The position numbers and the translations under genes are program-made. Below the pieces are notes generated by a model. That model was not told the DNA's origin. It ran no database searches and saw only the letters and a list, made by a program, of their open reading frames with translations. From positions 62,001 through 126,000 of the forward strand of contig VXBA01001824.1 of NCBI GenBank assembly GCA_013399895.1: a stretch of 64,000 nt of DNA. The letters run 5' to 3'. Of this stretch, positions 1-23,437 are shown piece by piece; the stretch's first letter is position 1, and each line of letters opens with the position of its first letter. This DNA is from Serilophus lunatus (taxonomy: Eukaryota; Chordata; Aves; Passeriformes; Eurylaimidae).

Positions 1-2088
1 TAGCATATACCCTTTAAAAAAATGTAGGTTTAAAAACTGAGATGTATGCATAAAAGCACAGTGCATTTAATACATTTTAAATGTTGTCTCAAGGTGACAC
101 ATTTTTGTATTTATATTTTGTAATGCTGTAATTAAATACAAGAGGTTAGGTGTCTGGCATCAAAATATTAATAAACTCTAAAAAATAGCATCAGCAGTCT
201 GGTTGGCCATTGGTGGGCCATTTACCTGTCAAAAAGTGGTATGTCTATTAAGTTATTTCCAAGGAGGTGTTTTCACTTAAACTGTTGTCAGATCTAGCTG
301 ATTGATTTACGGCTTGGTTTACTGGTAAGGGGTCTGCTCATTTGGCAGGGCTATGGTGAATTGTCACTGCTTCCTATGAACCACAGCCCTGAATTGCAGT
401 TTCCTGATGAAGGTGCTAAAGAGCTTCACCAGGGTGTCTGTTTTGAAAGCTGCTATTTAGATTTATGAGAGAACACATTGACTCCATGTAGTGAGAATTA
501 CTGAATTAGCTATGGACAGACTATAAAAAGGATGAATTTATGGAAGGAAGACCATCACCTAATGTTTAGCAGTCACTGTGTAGTAAATAATGTCCTTGAA
601 TATAGTGTAAGTTTATTTAATGTCTATCAACATATGGCTGTGGTGAATATTGATCATCTTTGCCTAATTTGATGCCTTATTTTTCACGAGTTCCTTTAAA
701 AAGAAATACTGTTTTAGGGTCTTAGAAAAAAAGAGATTGATATTATTTAGTTACTCAACATATATATTACTATGCCTTTGAAGAAGGACATGAAAAGGTG
801 ATTCTGGGGAAGAGAATGGGTTTGGAAAGCTCTGTATTCTACAGTATAATGCAGAAGCTTCTTTCAAATTCTTATAGGCACATAAATAACTGCATAGTTA
901 GTAAAAAAACCATTCTGGCAATCTGGGCTTCAAGATCAGTATCTAGTCTAAATGCATTCTGGTTTTACTCTGTTCCATCCAAAGGGATTTGTTCATAAGA
1001 ATACTTTCAGCTTCCTTTGTATGCATTTCACACTTTTCAATGTTCACTTAATATATTATGTATAATTGGACAACAATGATGCCAAGTAACTCATTAACCA
1101 AAGAGCCCAGAATCTCCCTAAACATAGCTACTGATAATTCTGTAGAACTATTTAATAGAAAGATGCTATATGACATATTGCCGCTCTCCTCCCCTAGTTG
1201 ACTTGAGTTCTGTTCAGCTGTCACTGACAGAAGAAATCACTAAAACCTGTGCTCATAGCAAAACTGTCCTTTCATTTTTCAATCTTCTATCTTGTCCCAT
1301 GTACAGAAATACTCTTTCTCAAGGATGCTACCCTTGAGGTCTTACTTACATAATGTGCAAGGCTGTAATCTGCACACTCTTTGGGAGAATATCCAGGCTG
1401 ATGAAGTCAGCTGCAGATGCAATCTACTTAATTGTTTCATATATTTAGAGGATAAAGGATTTTCATTCATTGCTGTTGCTGTAACACTTTTAATCCTGAA
1501 CACATTGGTGAAGACATTTGGTATGTCCTTCCTGCCACTAGGCTTTTCGGTGTTTGTCTCGCCCTCCTAATGGATCTTTATAGTTCAACATGCTTTAAAA
1601 TTAACATGATAAGGAGTAGGGGAAAGTTGAACTACTTTTTCATATTTCTGCTGAGGAAATGGCTACAATGTACCACACAACAGAGAACGAGGAGCAGTTT
1701 CAACAAACCAGGATCCAGCACAAGGATAAGGCTGTATTTTACAGGCTTGCATGTAAACTAACAGCATAGAAAGTAGCTTTGACAACATTTGCAGGTATGG
1801 AAAAACACAAATAACAGCATATAAAAACACAAAAAAACACACTACGTAAGAGCCTACGATTTTGCTAGAAGAAGCATTACTTTTCAAGCACCTAAAACAA
1901 CAGAGAAGCCAAATAACTTGCTAACTGTGCTTTGTATGCAGAAAGTTCGTATTTGGAGCATTCAAACAGGACATTCTGTACTGCCAGGGGAAGGAGAAGG
2001 CTCTGACTGAAAGCTCATGCAAAACAGTGTATCTAGCTACAAAAAAGCAATAATATTATTTTCAACCTACCGTCTACTGGACTCTTAC
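1..2088 (-). other. TRPM3: TRPM3 intron, partial (downstream of the last exon in the window)
   Basis: It starts with donor GTAAGAGTCC on the gene strand and runs off the left edge. I looked for the next TRPM3 segments known from mammals (an optional REYPGFGWIYFK insert and the GNLPPDYRISLIDIG exon) and found neither, so they lie beyond the edge. No repeat family is recognisable. Confidence 0.8.
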
Positions 2089-2139
2089 CTTTTTGACATC
2101 TCTGACTAGATGATGCAGAGTGTTTGATGGTCCATGTCT
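2089..2139 (-). CDS. TRPM3: TRPM3 window exon 9 (51 nt mini-exon)
   Basis: This exon of 17 codons (residues 374-390) reads RHGPSNTLHHLVRDVKK. It follows ELYNT and matches the RHGPSNTL-HLVRDVKK segment of mammalian TRPM3; the second H replaces a Y that I recall there. The acceptor is TCCTTTGCAG then AGACATG, and the donor is AAAAAG then GTAAGAG. Phase 0 on both sides, so it could be skipped in frame. It is too short to appear as a long open frame and was found by reading for the segment after ELYNT. Confidence 0.95.
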
Positions 2140-14057
<11,918 letters not shown>

Positions 14058-14130
14058 CTTTTAGGAGTGCTGTCAGGATAGCTAAATCAATATCCTGGTG
14101 TCCTTCCGATCCCATGCGAAAAACTGTTAT
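14058..14130 (-). CDS. TRPM3: TRPM3 window exon 6 (73 nt): TRPM homology region 2/3 linker
   Basis: This short exon encodes 24 residues (271-294) plus the first base of a glycine codon: ITVFRMGSEGHQDIDLAILT, then ALLK. It is too short to show up as a long open frame; it was found by looking for the missing segment between KKKEL and GANASAPD. The acceptor is ACATTTTAG then ATAACAG, and the donor is CTAAAAG then GTAACAG. Entry phase 0, exit phase 1; the joins to both neighbours keep the frame. Skipping it would shift the frame. Confidence 0.96.
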
Positions 14131-15441
14131 CTAAAATGTTAAAAAGACAGTACCATTACTGAAGCCAGAGTAATTGTTTAAAAAAGAACTTAAATTAGGG
14201 TAGCATCACTTGAATTGCAAAATGTTCTGAAGGCTACATGATGATCTTACTTCATATATTTAATGAGAATCTTATTGGTGGCATAAAATTTGCTGAAGTT
14301 AAAAATTGTAGAAATGATCATGCAGAAAAAGAGGTATTTAGTGATACTTACAGTGTAAAATTAAAGATGAAGGATTTTTTTTTTTTGTTATTAGAGTGAC
14401 ATTAAACTCACTGTTCCCAATAGATTACAGGGAGGATTTAGGTACATTATATGATGTGGACCTAACTGATGTCATAGGGCATTAAATAAATCTTTTCCGT
14501 TGAAATTAGCAACCTTTTTAACCTAGTGATTATATTTAGCAGAGTTAGAGAAATAATCTAAGAGTTACACTTCTAAAAGGTCCATGTACATCTCTAACCA
14601 TGGATGGTCAATGACCTATCACTGTAAATTAGAGACTTTGAAGCAGTGAAGTGAGATACACAATTAATAAAGAATAAGAATGAATATAGTGCAGCTGTTC
14701 TTTCTAGACAGATTCACTCTTGGCTAGGAGTGCATAGAAACATTTAGAAGTGTAAATCCCCTTGCTCCTTTTGTTGCCATGGCAATAGCTGTTCCTGGGC
14801 TTTGGCTTGCGAAGCAATGGAGGCTGCAGCTTTTTACTAGTGTCTTTCCTTTACTCATAAAAACTATGCCATCATTTTGATCTGAACAACTGTTATCTTT
14901 TCACGTTGTCATTGTCAAAATTGTCAGCATTCGACTCCTTTTTTCTATTTTTTTTTATTGATACCTTTAATTAAGAATTATGTAAACATATTTTACACTC
15001 ATATTCAGCAACGTATGCTGTTTCTATGTTCCTAGATTCCTACTCACACAGCAATCACTGTACCACAACAGGATCTGGTATAGAGCAAAGACCTGTCTAC
15101 CATCAGAGGGGAAGGAAATCTATGAAGTCTCAAGGCCAAGGCAGCACTTTGTTGGTAAACTTCAGTTGGAAAGCTGAAATAGCCCTGAAGAGCATATCCC
15201 AGGAAATCCAGGGTACACCTCCTGTGGCAACTATTCCACGTTCATTTGATTCTAGAGGCCCAGTTTGTTCAGAGGGAGCTAAGAGGATTTGGTATCAGTG
15301 ACAGTAGTATACTATCTGTATTGGTTTTTCTGTGGCCAGGTTGTGGTGGCAGTGGGGGGGAGGCTGAGGGAGAGGCTTCTTCAAGAAGCTACTGGAAGTT
15401 TCCTCGTGCCCAGGCTGGGCCCGCTGCTGGCCAAGGCCAGG

Positions 15442-15485
15442 CCAATCAGTAGTTGACAGAACGCCTCTGTGATAACATATTTAAG
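15442..15485 (+). promoter_or_regulatory. LTR promoter elements: CCAAT box and TATA-like box
   Basis: GCCAATCAG places CCAAT at 15442-15446, and CATATTTAAG at 15476-15485 lies about 30 bases downstream. This spacing fits an RNA polymerase II core promoter, and transcription would start near 15510. Present activity is not shown by the sequence. Confidence 0.6.
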
Positions 15486-15639
15486 AAGGAAGAAAAAAAA
15501 AAAAAAAAAGGTGGGTTGAAAAATGAAGATAGCTGCCGGAGAGGAGCAGGGTGAGAGCCTGTGAACAACAACGCAGACACCAAGGTCAGTGCAGAAGGAG
15601 GGGGAGGAGATGCTCCTGGCGCCGGAGCTGAGATCCAGC

Positions 15640-16040
15640 TGCAGCCCATGGGGAAGACCATGGTGAAGCAGCTGTGCCCCTGCAGCCCATGGAGGACCAC
15701 AGGAGTGCAGAGATCCACCTGTAGCCCGTGGAGGAGCCACGCCGGAGCAGGTGGATGCTGGGGAAGGCTGTAGACCGTGGGAGACCCAAAGTGGAGCTGG
15801 GTCCTGGCAGGGGACTGTAGCTTGTGGGAAGAGGAGCCCACTTGGAGTAGGATTCTCCTGTTAGGATGCGTGGCTCGTGGGGTCCACGCTGGAGCAGCCT
15901 GTGCCTGAGAGACTGCATCCTGTGGAATATCAGCCATGCGGCAGCTGTGGGTGAAGGGCTGCTGCCCATGGGATGGACTCTCGCCGGAGCAGTTTGTGAG
16001 AGGAACTGTATCCTGTGAGGGATGGACCCCATGGAATGTG
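15640..16040 (+). repeat. Degenerate tandem repeat inside the LTR
   Basis: A motif of the form CCCRTGGRGGA, often followed by CACGCYGGAGCAG, recurs roughly every 35-50 bases: near 15646, 15682, 15724, 15771, 15819, 15864, 15918, 15964 and 16010. Units vary in length and sequence, so this is an old array carried by the LTR family, not a recent local expansion. Confidence 0.75.
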
Positions 16041-16225
16041 GCTGGAAGGACTCTTCTCCCCAAGCAGCGGCTGAGAACAGCAGCTGACCACAGCAACACC
16101 TCCCCCCCACCTCGCCTTTTCCCTTGACCGCTGCGGGAGAATAGGTTGGATGTAAGAAGGAGGGGGGTGGGGGGGGTAAAAGGTGTCTTTTAGTCTCTCT
16201 CTCTCTTAGCTCTGATCTTGTTAGT

Positions 16226-16231
16226 AATAAA
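16226..16231 (+). terminator. Polyadenylation signal of the solo LTR (AATAAA)
   Basis: AATAAA lies about 190 bp before the LTR 3' end, in the position expected for the R/U5 border. It is on the strand opposite to TRPM3. Confidence 0.75.
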
Positions 16232-16698
16232 TTTGATTATTATTCCCACATGGAGTCTTGTTTTGCCTGTGACGGTGATTAAGAAAGAATCTGCTATAGT
16301 CCTTATCATGAATAACGAAACCTCTTGTTATACTCTCTCTCTCCTCTATAGTTGGGCAAGGGGGAGTGAGAAGGTGACTGTAGTGGGCCCCTGGCACTCA
16401 GCCCGGGTTAAACCACTACACTATCCTAGAAGCAAAAAAGGCAAAATGGATAAAGTAATAGGAAACTGTTTTAGCTAAGTCTATTGATTTAGATTATGTC
16501 TAAAACAATTAATGTAAAGAAAGCATTCATGCTAGGCAATCTCCCCAGTTAAAGTATACAGTTTTTAAGTTAGACTTAGTTTGACCCTTTAAAGACAAGA
16601 CACAAATGATATATCAGTGAACTATTTTCTCTCTTGCTCCAGAATCTACAGATATTTCTGGCAAATTACTTGATGTCTATCCTCATATTGCAACTTTA

Positions 16699-16930
16699 GA
16701 ATACAATACAATAGGAATAGAATAGTTGGAAGAAACCCACAGCAGTCATCTAGTCCAACTTGCCAGACCACATCAAGGCTGACCAAAAGTTAAAGCACAG
16801 CATTAAGGACATTGTCCAAATGCCTCTTAAACACTGACCAACTTGGGTATCAACCACCTCTCCAGGAAGTCTGTTCCAGGGTTTGGCCACTCTCTTGTAA
16901 AGAAATGTTACATGATACTTTTCCTAGTGT
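16699..16930 (-). mobile_element. CR1 LINE 3'-end fragment (about 230 bp)
   Basis: AATAGGAATAGAATAGTTGG is followed by GTCATCTAGTCCAACTTGCC, CAAATGCCTCTTAAACACTG, CACCTCTCCAGGAAG and CTGTTCCAGGGTTTGGCCAC. This is the reverse complement of a CR1 3' UTR, co-oriented with TRPM3. It begins about 275 bp from the solo LTR and is a separate insertion from the CR1 piece at 17.7 kb, because each has its own terminal repeat remnant. Confidence 0.9.
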
Positions 16931-17690
16931 TTTTCTCATTTCCTCAGTGACTTGCAAGGAAGCTTCCTCTGCAGTGCACACAATCTGACCACAGGTAATG
17001 TGAGTAGAAATATGCATTTCTATCTATGTTTCATCTCAAAACACAATCAATATGTGAGCTGATGAAGTCATATCCTCTATTGTACATGCTCACGATGTGC
17101 TTCCCATGCCCCAGATGACATTGCAGGTACTACCAAATGGCAAAATGTCCTTTTCTTTAGGGCCAAAGGTGAGGCAATTTGTACATTGGGGACTCAACAT
17201 ACTGAACAAGAGGAATTTGGAGGAGGAATAAAGAGCATCTCAAACTAAACACAAGCTCAGTGAAATCCCAGCTTAATAAAAAGGCACCATACAAATTGCA
17301 ATCTTATCACCACTGGAAAATTAAAGGAGGTACTTTGCATATATATATATAACCTTAAACTTCTAATTTCTCTTTAGTCCCTCTTCCCTGAATGCATCAG
17401 AAAAATAAAACCACTTCAGCAGCGCTGCTGTATTAAAAGTAAAATAGAACTATGGAACTTAGTTCTATTAAAATAAAAACATTGTCTTTCCACAGCAACT
17501 ATTGCTTTATTATTGTTTTTAAGAGGCTTAGCATAATTCAAGTAGTAAAATAAAGAAGATAAATAATTGGGAAAGAAAGATGAAAATTGAAAGAGCAATC
17601 AGACTTGTACTCAAATTATTATAATTCTGGGTTCATGTCCAAGGCTGAACTAGAATTTTAGACAGAACAAAAGAAAACCAGGATACTTTA

Positions 17691-18270
17691 ATCATAGAGT
17701 AATACAATTTTTTCATTTGGAAAAGACCTCTAAGATAACGAAGATAACTATTAACCCAGCACTGCTAAGTCCACTACTAAACAATGTTCCTAAATGCCAT
17801 ACCTACTCCTCTTTTAAATACCTCCAGGGATGGTCACTCAACCACTTCCCTGGACAGCCTGTTGCAGTACTTGACAACCCTTTCAGTGAAGATTTGTTCC
17901 TAATATCCAATCCAACTCACTGTCTGGCACAACATGCTGCTTCCTGCATGCTGCTACCTGAGAAAAGAGACCACTTCCCACCTTACCACAATCTTCTTTC
18001 AGGTAGTTGTAGAGAGCCACAAGCTCTCCCCTAAACCTCCTTTTCTGTAGGGTAAACACTTCCAGCTCCCTCTACCGTTCCTCATAAGACCTGTGCTTCA
18101 ACCCCTTTCCCATCTCTGTTGGCCTTCTCTGACAAGCTGCAGCACCTCAATGCCACCTCAAAGTACAGGGGGACAGCCACACTGTTGTTGATCCAAGTCA
18201 GAATCCCATTGGCCTTCTTGGCCATCTGGGGACGCTACTGGCTCATGTTCAGCCAAATGTCAACTTGCGA
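17691..18270 (-). mobile_element. CR1 LINE fragment (3' part, about 580 bp)
   Basis: The left edge ATCATAGAGTAATACAA is a decayed CR1 terminal repeat. To the right come CCAGGGATGGTCACTCAACC, CTGGACAGCCTGTT, TTGTTCCTAATATCCAA, then GTACAGGGGGACAGCC, CCATTGGCCTTCTTGGCCAT and GGCTCATGTTCAGCC. This order is the reverse complement of the end of CR1 ORF2 plus its 3' UTR, so the element is on the minus strand. It is diverged, with internal deletions relative to the family, and its reading frame is broken. The right limit is approximate. Confidence 0.92.
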
Positions 18271-21200
18271 GTGAGTTTATTTTCTCAAAGACTCAGCTGA
18301 TACTGATCTGAATGCCTAGAATTCTTTCAGGACAACAAACAAATATGTCCAGGCTCTCCTTACATATTAGATTAACTCTAACTGTCCACAGCTGCTCTCC
18401 TTCTGTAGCAGATGCACTCCTCCTGCTTGAGATAATCAAACTTTGTCCAAGCAGATGCTCAGCAAGTTGCACTAACGAAAGTTTATCCAACATCATGAGG
18501 CTATCAGTGAGAACACAGCATCAAACCCAAAAAAACAGTTTGGTGGGAGCCTAGGCTGAAACTGCCTGAATGTAGAAGCAAATCTGACTACGAGCTCACC
18601 TCTTCACGCTACAAGTATTTGCAGCCATCAGGGCTTTTTGAGCTATCTCTCCTTAGCAGCTGTCTGGGTAGCAACCATCTCTCCTTGAGCAGAGATGCTT
18701 CCCATGGTTATTCCTTGAGGCTGAAAAAATCTGTTACCTGATACCAGACATTGATGGGTTAGTTACTGCCATTTTGTTTGCAAGCATACAAGATTTAAAT
18801 TACTTATAGCAACCTTTAATTTTTGTAGTCAGAGACATGGGGAAATACAGACACATCCTAAAGTATTCATGCAGACTTTATACTTAGAAATGTTCAATAT
18901 CTCTAGGTTTCAAAAAACCTGCAAGACCTCTTATGTTGGTATTTTCATTTACCCCAATTATTATGTTTGCAATATGTGAATCTAATTTCAAAGAGTCAGT
19001 AATGTATCTCACAACTTGCTAGTGCCATTTACAGGTATACTGGTGGGTGAATCTCTGCAGAGAACTGAGAAACAATACATTGGTGCTGTTAAAACAGGAC
19101 ATCGACTAGAGCCCTGTTAGAATGGGCTATAGATGGTGCTGCACTTAAAAAACTGCTGTGCTAAAGGAAAATATTTGGGCCAGTAATATCTATTCCCATC
19201 TACCCTTGATGAATGAATATTTGCCATTGAGATGCAAAAATAGCAGTAAATTATACACTCAGAAACCCATTTAATAACTCATTACTAAAGAAGAAAGAAT
19301 GGCTTCTTCTTTCAGTGAAGCCTAAGAGCTTTTCCCCTACCTACTGCAGACCCTTTAAGCCTGTTTTGAATCCTAGCCTCTGTAAAACTTAAGTGAAAAA
19401 AAAACAAACCAAAAATGCAAAAAGAAAAAACAATCTAGTATGGTGTATATATGGAACCTAGGACATTTAATTCTAAAATAATAAATCCCAAGAAGTTTTG
19501 TTAAAAATTATTGTATGCTTAAGATCTGCTTATCCCATCACAACAAAACAAGGAGTAAGAGTTGCAGTTTTAGTCAAACTATTTGACATTCTTCTGCTCA
19601 CAAAAAGGGAAGATTAGTTTAAAATGAAATTTTCTCTATGCTGATCTATTTCAAACTGTTTCCTACTTTTCTGAGAAAAATGAAACTGTGTTAGAGAGTA
19701 AAACTACTATTTACCCCACTCAGATACTTCTTTTGAGCCAAAACCCAACTTATAGCAAAGAAGAAAAAAAACTAAAACCAAGTACTCTATTTTCATGTAG
19801 GGATTTGGGACTCATTATTACCTCTCTGTAGTGGGTATTTTCAGTTGTTGGTACTAAACTCAATTATTTTAAAATAACAGTACATTCTGTTGCTCTGTCC
19901 CCACTTTGGGCATTTTGGAGATGGTCTTTTTTCAATTTCCTCTTTTCTTTAAATAGTGTTTACACTATTTATTACTTTGAAATTACGTTTTCAGATAATT
20001 GCCTGAGTCATCTCAGTGAAAAACTTGTGATTTCCAAGAGAAAGCTTTTTTAAAAAAGTACTTTTAAAAAAAGTACTTTCTTTTTTTTTTCTATCTTGAC
20101 AAATATAATAGAAGCAGTGCACTTGAAGAGTTAGATCTTCAGATAGAAATAAACAACAAAACTGCTTCTGAATCAATACTGGTTGCACCAACAAACAGCA
20201 AAAACAGTATTAATAGATATCCAAATTCTTGCTAGCCATTATGACTTCTTTTGGTGTGCCCATAGTGATCTATTTGCAAAGTACAGTATCAGCGACTTTC
20301 AAAGCCAGGGCCAGCTGGGCAAGGACCACCATCCCTGTTGGGGTTCTTTCAGGAGGAGGTGCTTGGAACCACACAATCAAACTCCTGTGTCTCAGGTTAC
20401 CTCTCATTTGACTCCACAAAAACTGCCAAAATAAAGTGCACAAGATTTACCCTTAAAAGCATTAGAAGACACATGTCCCCTTCCCATCAAAAAGAAAACT
20501 AAAAAATCCCCAACCAAATCGACCCACAAACAAGCAAACAAAAAGCTGGAGCGGTCCTCCCTCTACCTCATTGCAGGTTTTAGTGAAGGGTCTTAATGTG
20601 AACAGGATTAACTTCCAGCAAAATAAACTGTGTCCTCATTCTTCCTAGGAAAATGTGGTAGGAAATCACTGAGCTAAAACAGACCTTCTCTGCAAGCACA
20701 ATGATTACAGCACACTGTGATGCTTGCCAGCAATAATTACAGTCCAGCAGGCCAGAAACCCAATTTTCAGGCAGGACTGGTAGAAAGCAAGTGAAAACCA
20801 GAAATACGGAGTAAAGAAGAGCAGCAGGATAGAAAGCAAGGTGGGAGGGGGTTGAGGGGAGAGCTTGCAGGAAGGAGGAGGAAGATATTATCTGACCTTG
20901 GATTCTATGAAAAGTTCTTTTAAAACTGCTCTGCTTTCTGTTTAGAATCAGTTCCATTCTTGTTTCATAGAATAACTTTTCTTTCCCTTTCTCTTTCCTA
21001 TACATAGTTTCCAGCTCAGCAGGGTCAGTTTAACCTCATGTGATTAATTCATTCTTTTGTTTTCCTGCCTTCATGCTGATACTGCGTTGAGATTCTACAA
21101 GGAAAGTCAGGTAGCACCGCTTTACATGAGAGCAGTGTATACCATACAGACTTTCAGAAATTGTTTACACACTGAGAGATGCAGATGGCACACTGCCACT

Positions 21201-23306
21201 CAGGATTTCCCAAGTTCTGTATGAATGTAAACGCAGGGTTAGCTCAGATATATAAATTAGACGTATAAAAAACTGCTGTGCATACGGAGTCCACAATGGC
21301 AGCTGCCAATTCAAAGGACCACATAATATAGGGATACATCAAATAATTGCTGAGGAGGGAAGATTTTGTGAAACAGAAGGCAAATGAGGTCATAAGTAGG
21401 AAAATCTCTGAAATGGCAGAAGCACTGAGACATTAAGAGGACAAATTATTGGTTGTGATAGGTTGTAATGAGTGCTAATAATTCTTAAACATGTTCCCCT
21501 ACCCTCAATGACTGTTCAGATTTTTGTTGCTTACAAATCTTTGTGAAGCAGACATATTTTGTCTGGAGAGGGCAGGACTTGAGCAGAAGACAGGCAGAAC
21601 CAGTTCCAGTGCCCAGGTCAGCAAGTCCCAAAGACCTACAGGAAATTCCTTGGCACAAAAATTTGCTTTGCTTTATAGAGTCTTCTCTGAGCCAGCATAA
21701 TTGTGTCATAGTTTGCCATATTCAGGGCTATCTGGAAATATAAATGATTCATCAGTATGAGCTGCTATACTGTGAAAAGCTTTCTACTATGCTGCATAGG
21801 TTTCTACTCCACTTTGGCAATGTTGATTTTACCCTTTGAACGAGAAACAAGAGGAATAATCAAAGAGTAGCCATTAACTGCCAATTCCCTAGATGACAGG
21901 ATGGGAACTAATGCAAAAACCTGTCTTGAAATAATTTAAAACAATGTTTGGTGAAAGTAATGACCGGACATAAAAAATTTTCCCAGCTACCAGCATATTC
22001 AGTTCTTCTTTTAATAACTTTGCTAATCAAAAAGTTAGTCCTTGCCTCCTATCACAACACTTTTTTTTCCAAGGATTTATCCTGAAAACTCTGCAGAGAT
22101 GGAAGAGCTTATTCAGTTTGAGGCCAGTATAAGGGCCTAGGATTAAATCTGAATACCTAAGCAGCGTCAGACTGTACTTAGTATTTTTAAAATATTCTAT
22201 TACAGGTGAACACCTATTTTTTACATCAACCACTTCAGACTATGAAGAGTGAGCCAAAAAGAGCTTAGATTTTTAGCATGTATTTGTCTGAAGAGGCAGG
22301 AACCACCATCAAATCAGAAGGGAGACTGCTGTGCACAACTGCACAGAAAGACATTTTATCATCTGTCATGAAGGAGACAAGAGATGAAGAAGAAAAATAA
22401 TTTTTTAAACCTCAGATTGACAGTGTCTGCTGACTAGAAAATGGATAGCTGAAGACAAAAGAAAAAAACAGGGTAGCAGTGATGAGAGCAGAGAAAACAG
22501 CCAAGCTTGCTCACTTTACATACTTAAGCATCCTAAGAATGCTGCAAATTATTCGTGATTTTTAAAGATGGAGTTGTTTATCATCATCATTTTATCATCA
22601 CATCAGGAGAAATTGTATAGTTACTTAAAATTAATTAAAAATAATGTTTTTCTGCTACCTCCAGGAAATTTGTAATGTCTTTAAATTTCACCTCTGACAA
22701 ATTAACAAATTTTTCATATGCATCTTATTTGCATAAGTCAGAAAAACACCATCTCCCTTTCCTACAAAAATACAGATGTAATTCTGAATGCAACCTGAAA
22801 CTCCTCTGTTTTAGAATACAGGTTGGTTCAGCAAAATAAACAATTGCTTCCAGACTATATGCTGACATATATAATTTAGATAAGCCTATCTAAATATTTC
22901 AGAAGAAAATTACCTGAAAAGACAAATGAGAGTTTGATAGAACAAAACATTAAAGGAGGTCAGTTATGCAAAGCATAAATGGTTTAGATAAGAGGAGAAA
23001 ATATTTCCTTTTTCCTTGGAAGGAACAATCCTCTTTAACAAAGGGGAAAAGCTCCTTGATATGGAGGCATAACAAAGATCAAAGTGAGCAAGTGAGTCAA
23101 TGGATGATACTGAGAAGGGGATGGCCAAATAAGAAGACATTGGGGAATAGAGTGATTAAAGAGAATTGTGTTTAGGGAAAACCTTAATTAAATAGTTGGC
23201 TATTCTGAGGAGTACTAAAGAACATTCCAAATGAGGAAATATACTGGAGCAGATATGAGGGGAGAAGTTTGAATGTTAGCTGAAAAATTTTTAAATTTTT
23301 AAAGTG

Positions 23307-23437
<131 letters not shown>

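Larger units (their letters stand above)
15317..16420 (+). mobile_element. Solo LTR of an avian endogenous retrovirus (ERVL-like), 1104 bp
   Basis: The ends TGTATTGGTTT and AAACCACTACA form an imperfect inverted repeat starting TGTA and ending TACA. CTATC flanks it on both sides (15312-15316 and 16421-16425), a 5-bp target duplication typical of class III (ERVL) retroviruses. Order on the plus strand: CCAAT box, TATA-like ATATTTAAG, A run, GC-rich body with a degenerate tandem repeat, then AATAAA at 16226-16231. No gag, pol or env sequence is present, so internal recombination has removed the provirus. The sequence resembles an LTR type common in neoavian birds; I cannot name the subfamily. 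Open frames inside it are not genes. It lies antisense to TRPM3, so its poly(A) signal does not face the host transcript. Confidence 0.93.

Noticed and set aside
1383..1405. GAATATCCAGGCTG, resembling the start of the mammalian TRPM3 mini-insert REYPGFG
   Set aside because: It is on the plus strand, opposite to the gene. The following codons do not match and no splice sites frame it.
15446..16110. Long overlapping open frames (up to 217 codons) on both strands
   Set aside because: They lie wholly inside the solo LTR, whose GC-rich tandem repeats suppress stop codons. No retroviral or cellular protein motif is seen.
20580..21005. 141-codon minus-strand open frame
   Set aside because: There is no recognisable domain, no splice context fitting TRPM3 and no promoter. 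Its length is near chance for 64 kb read in six frames.
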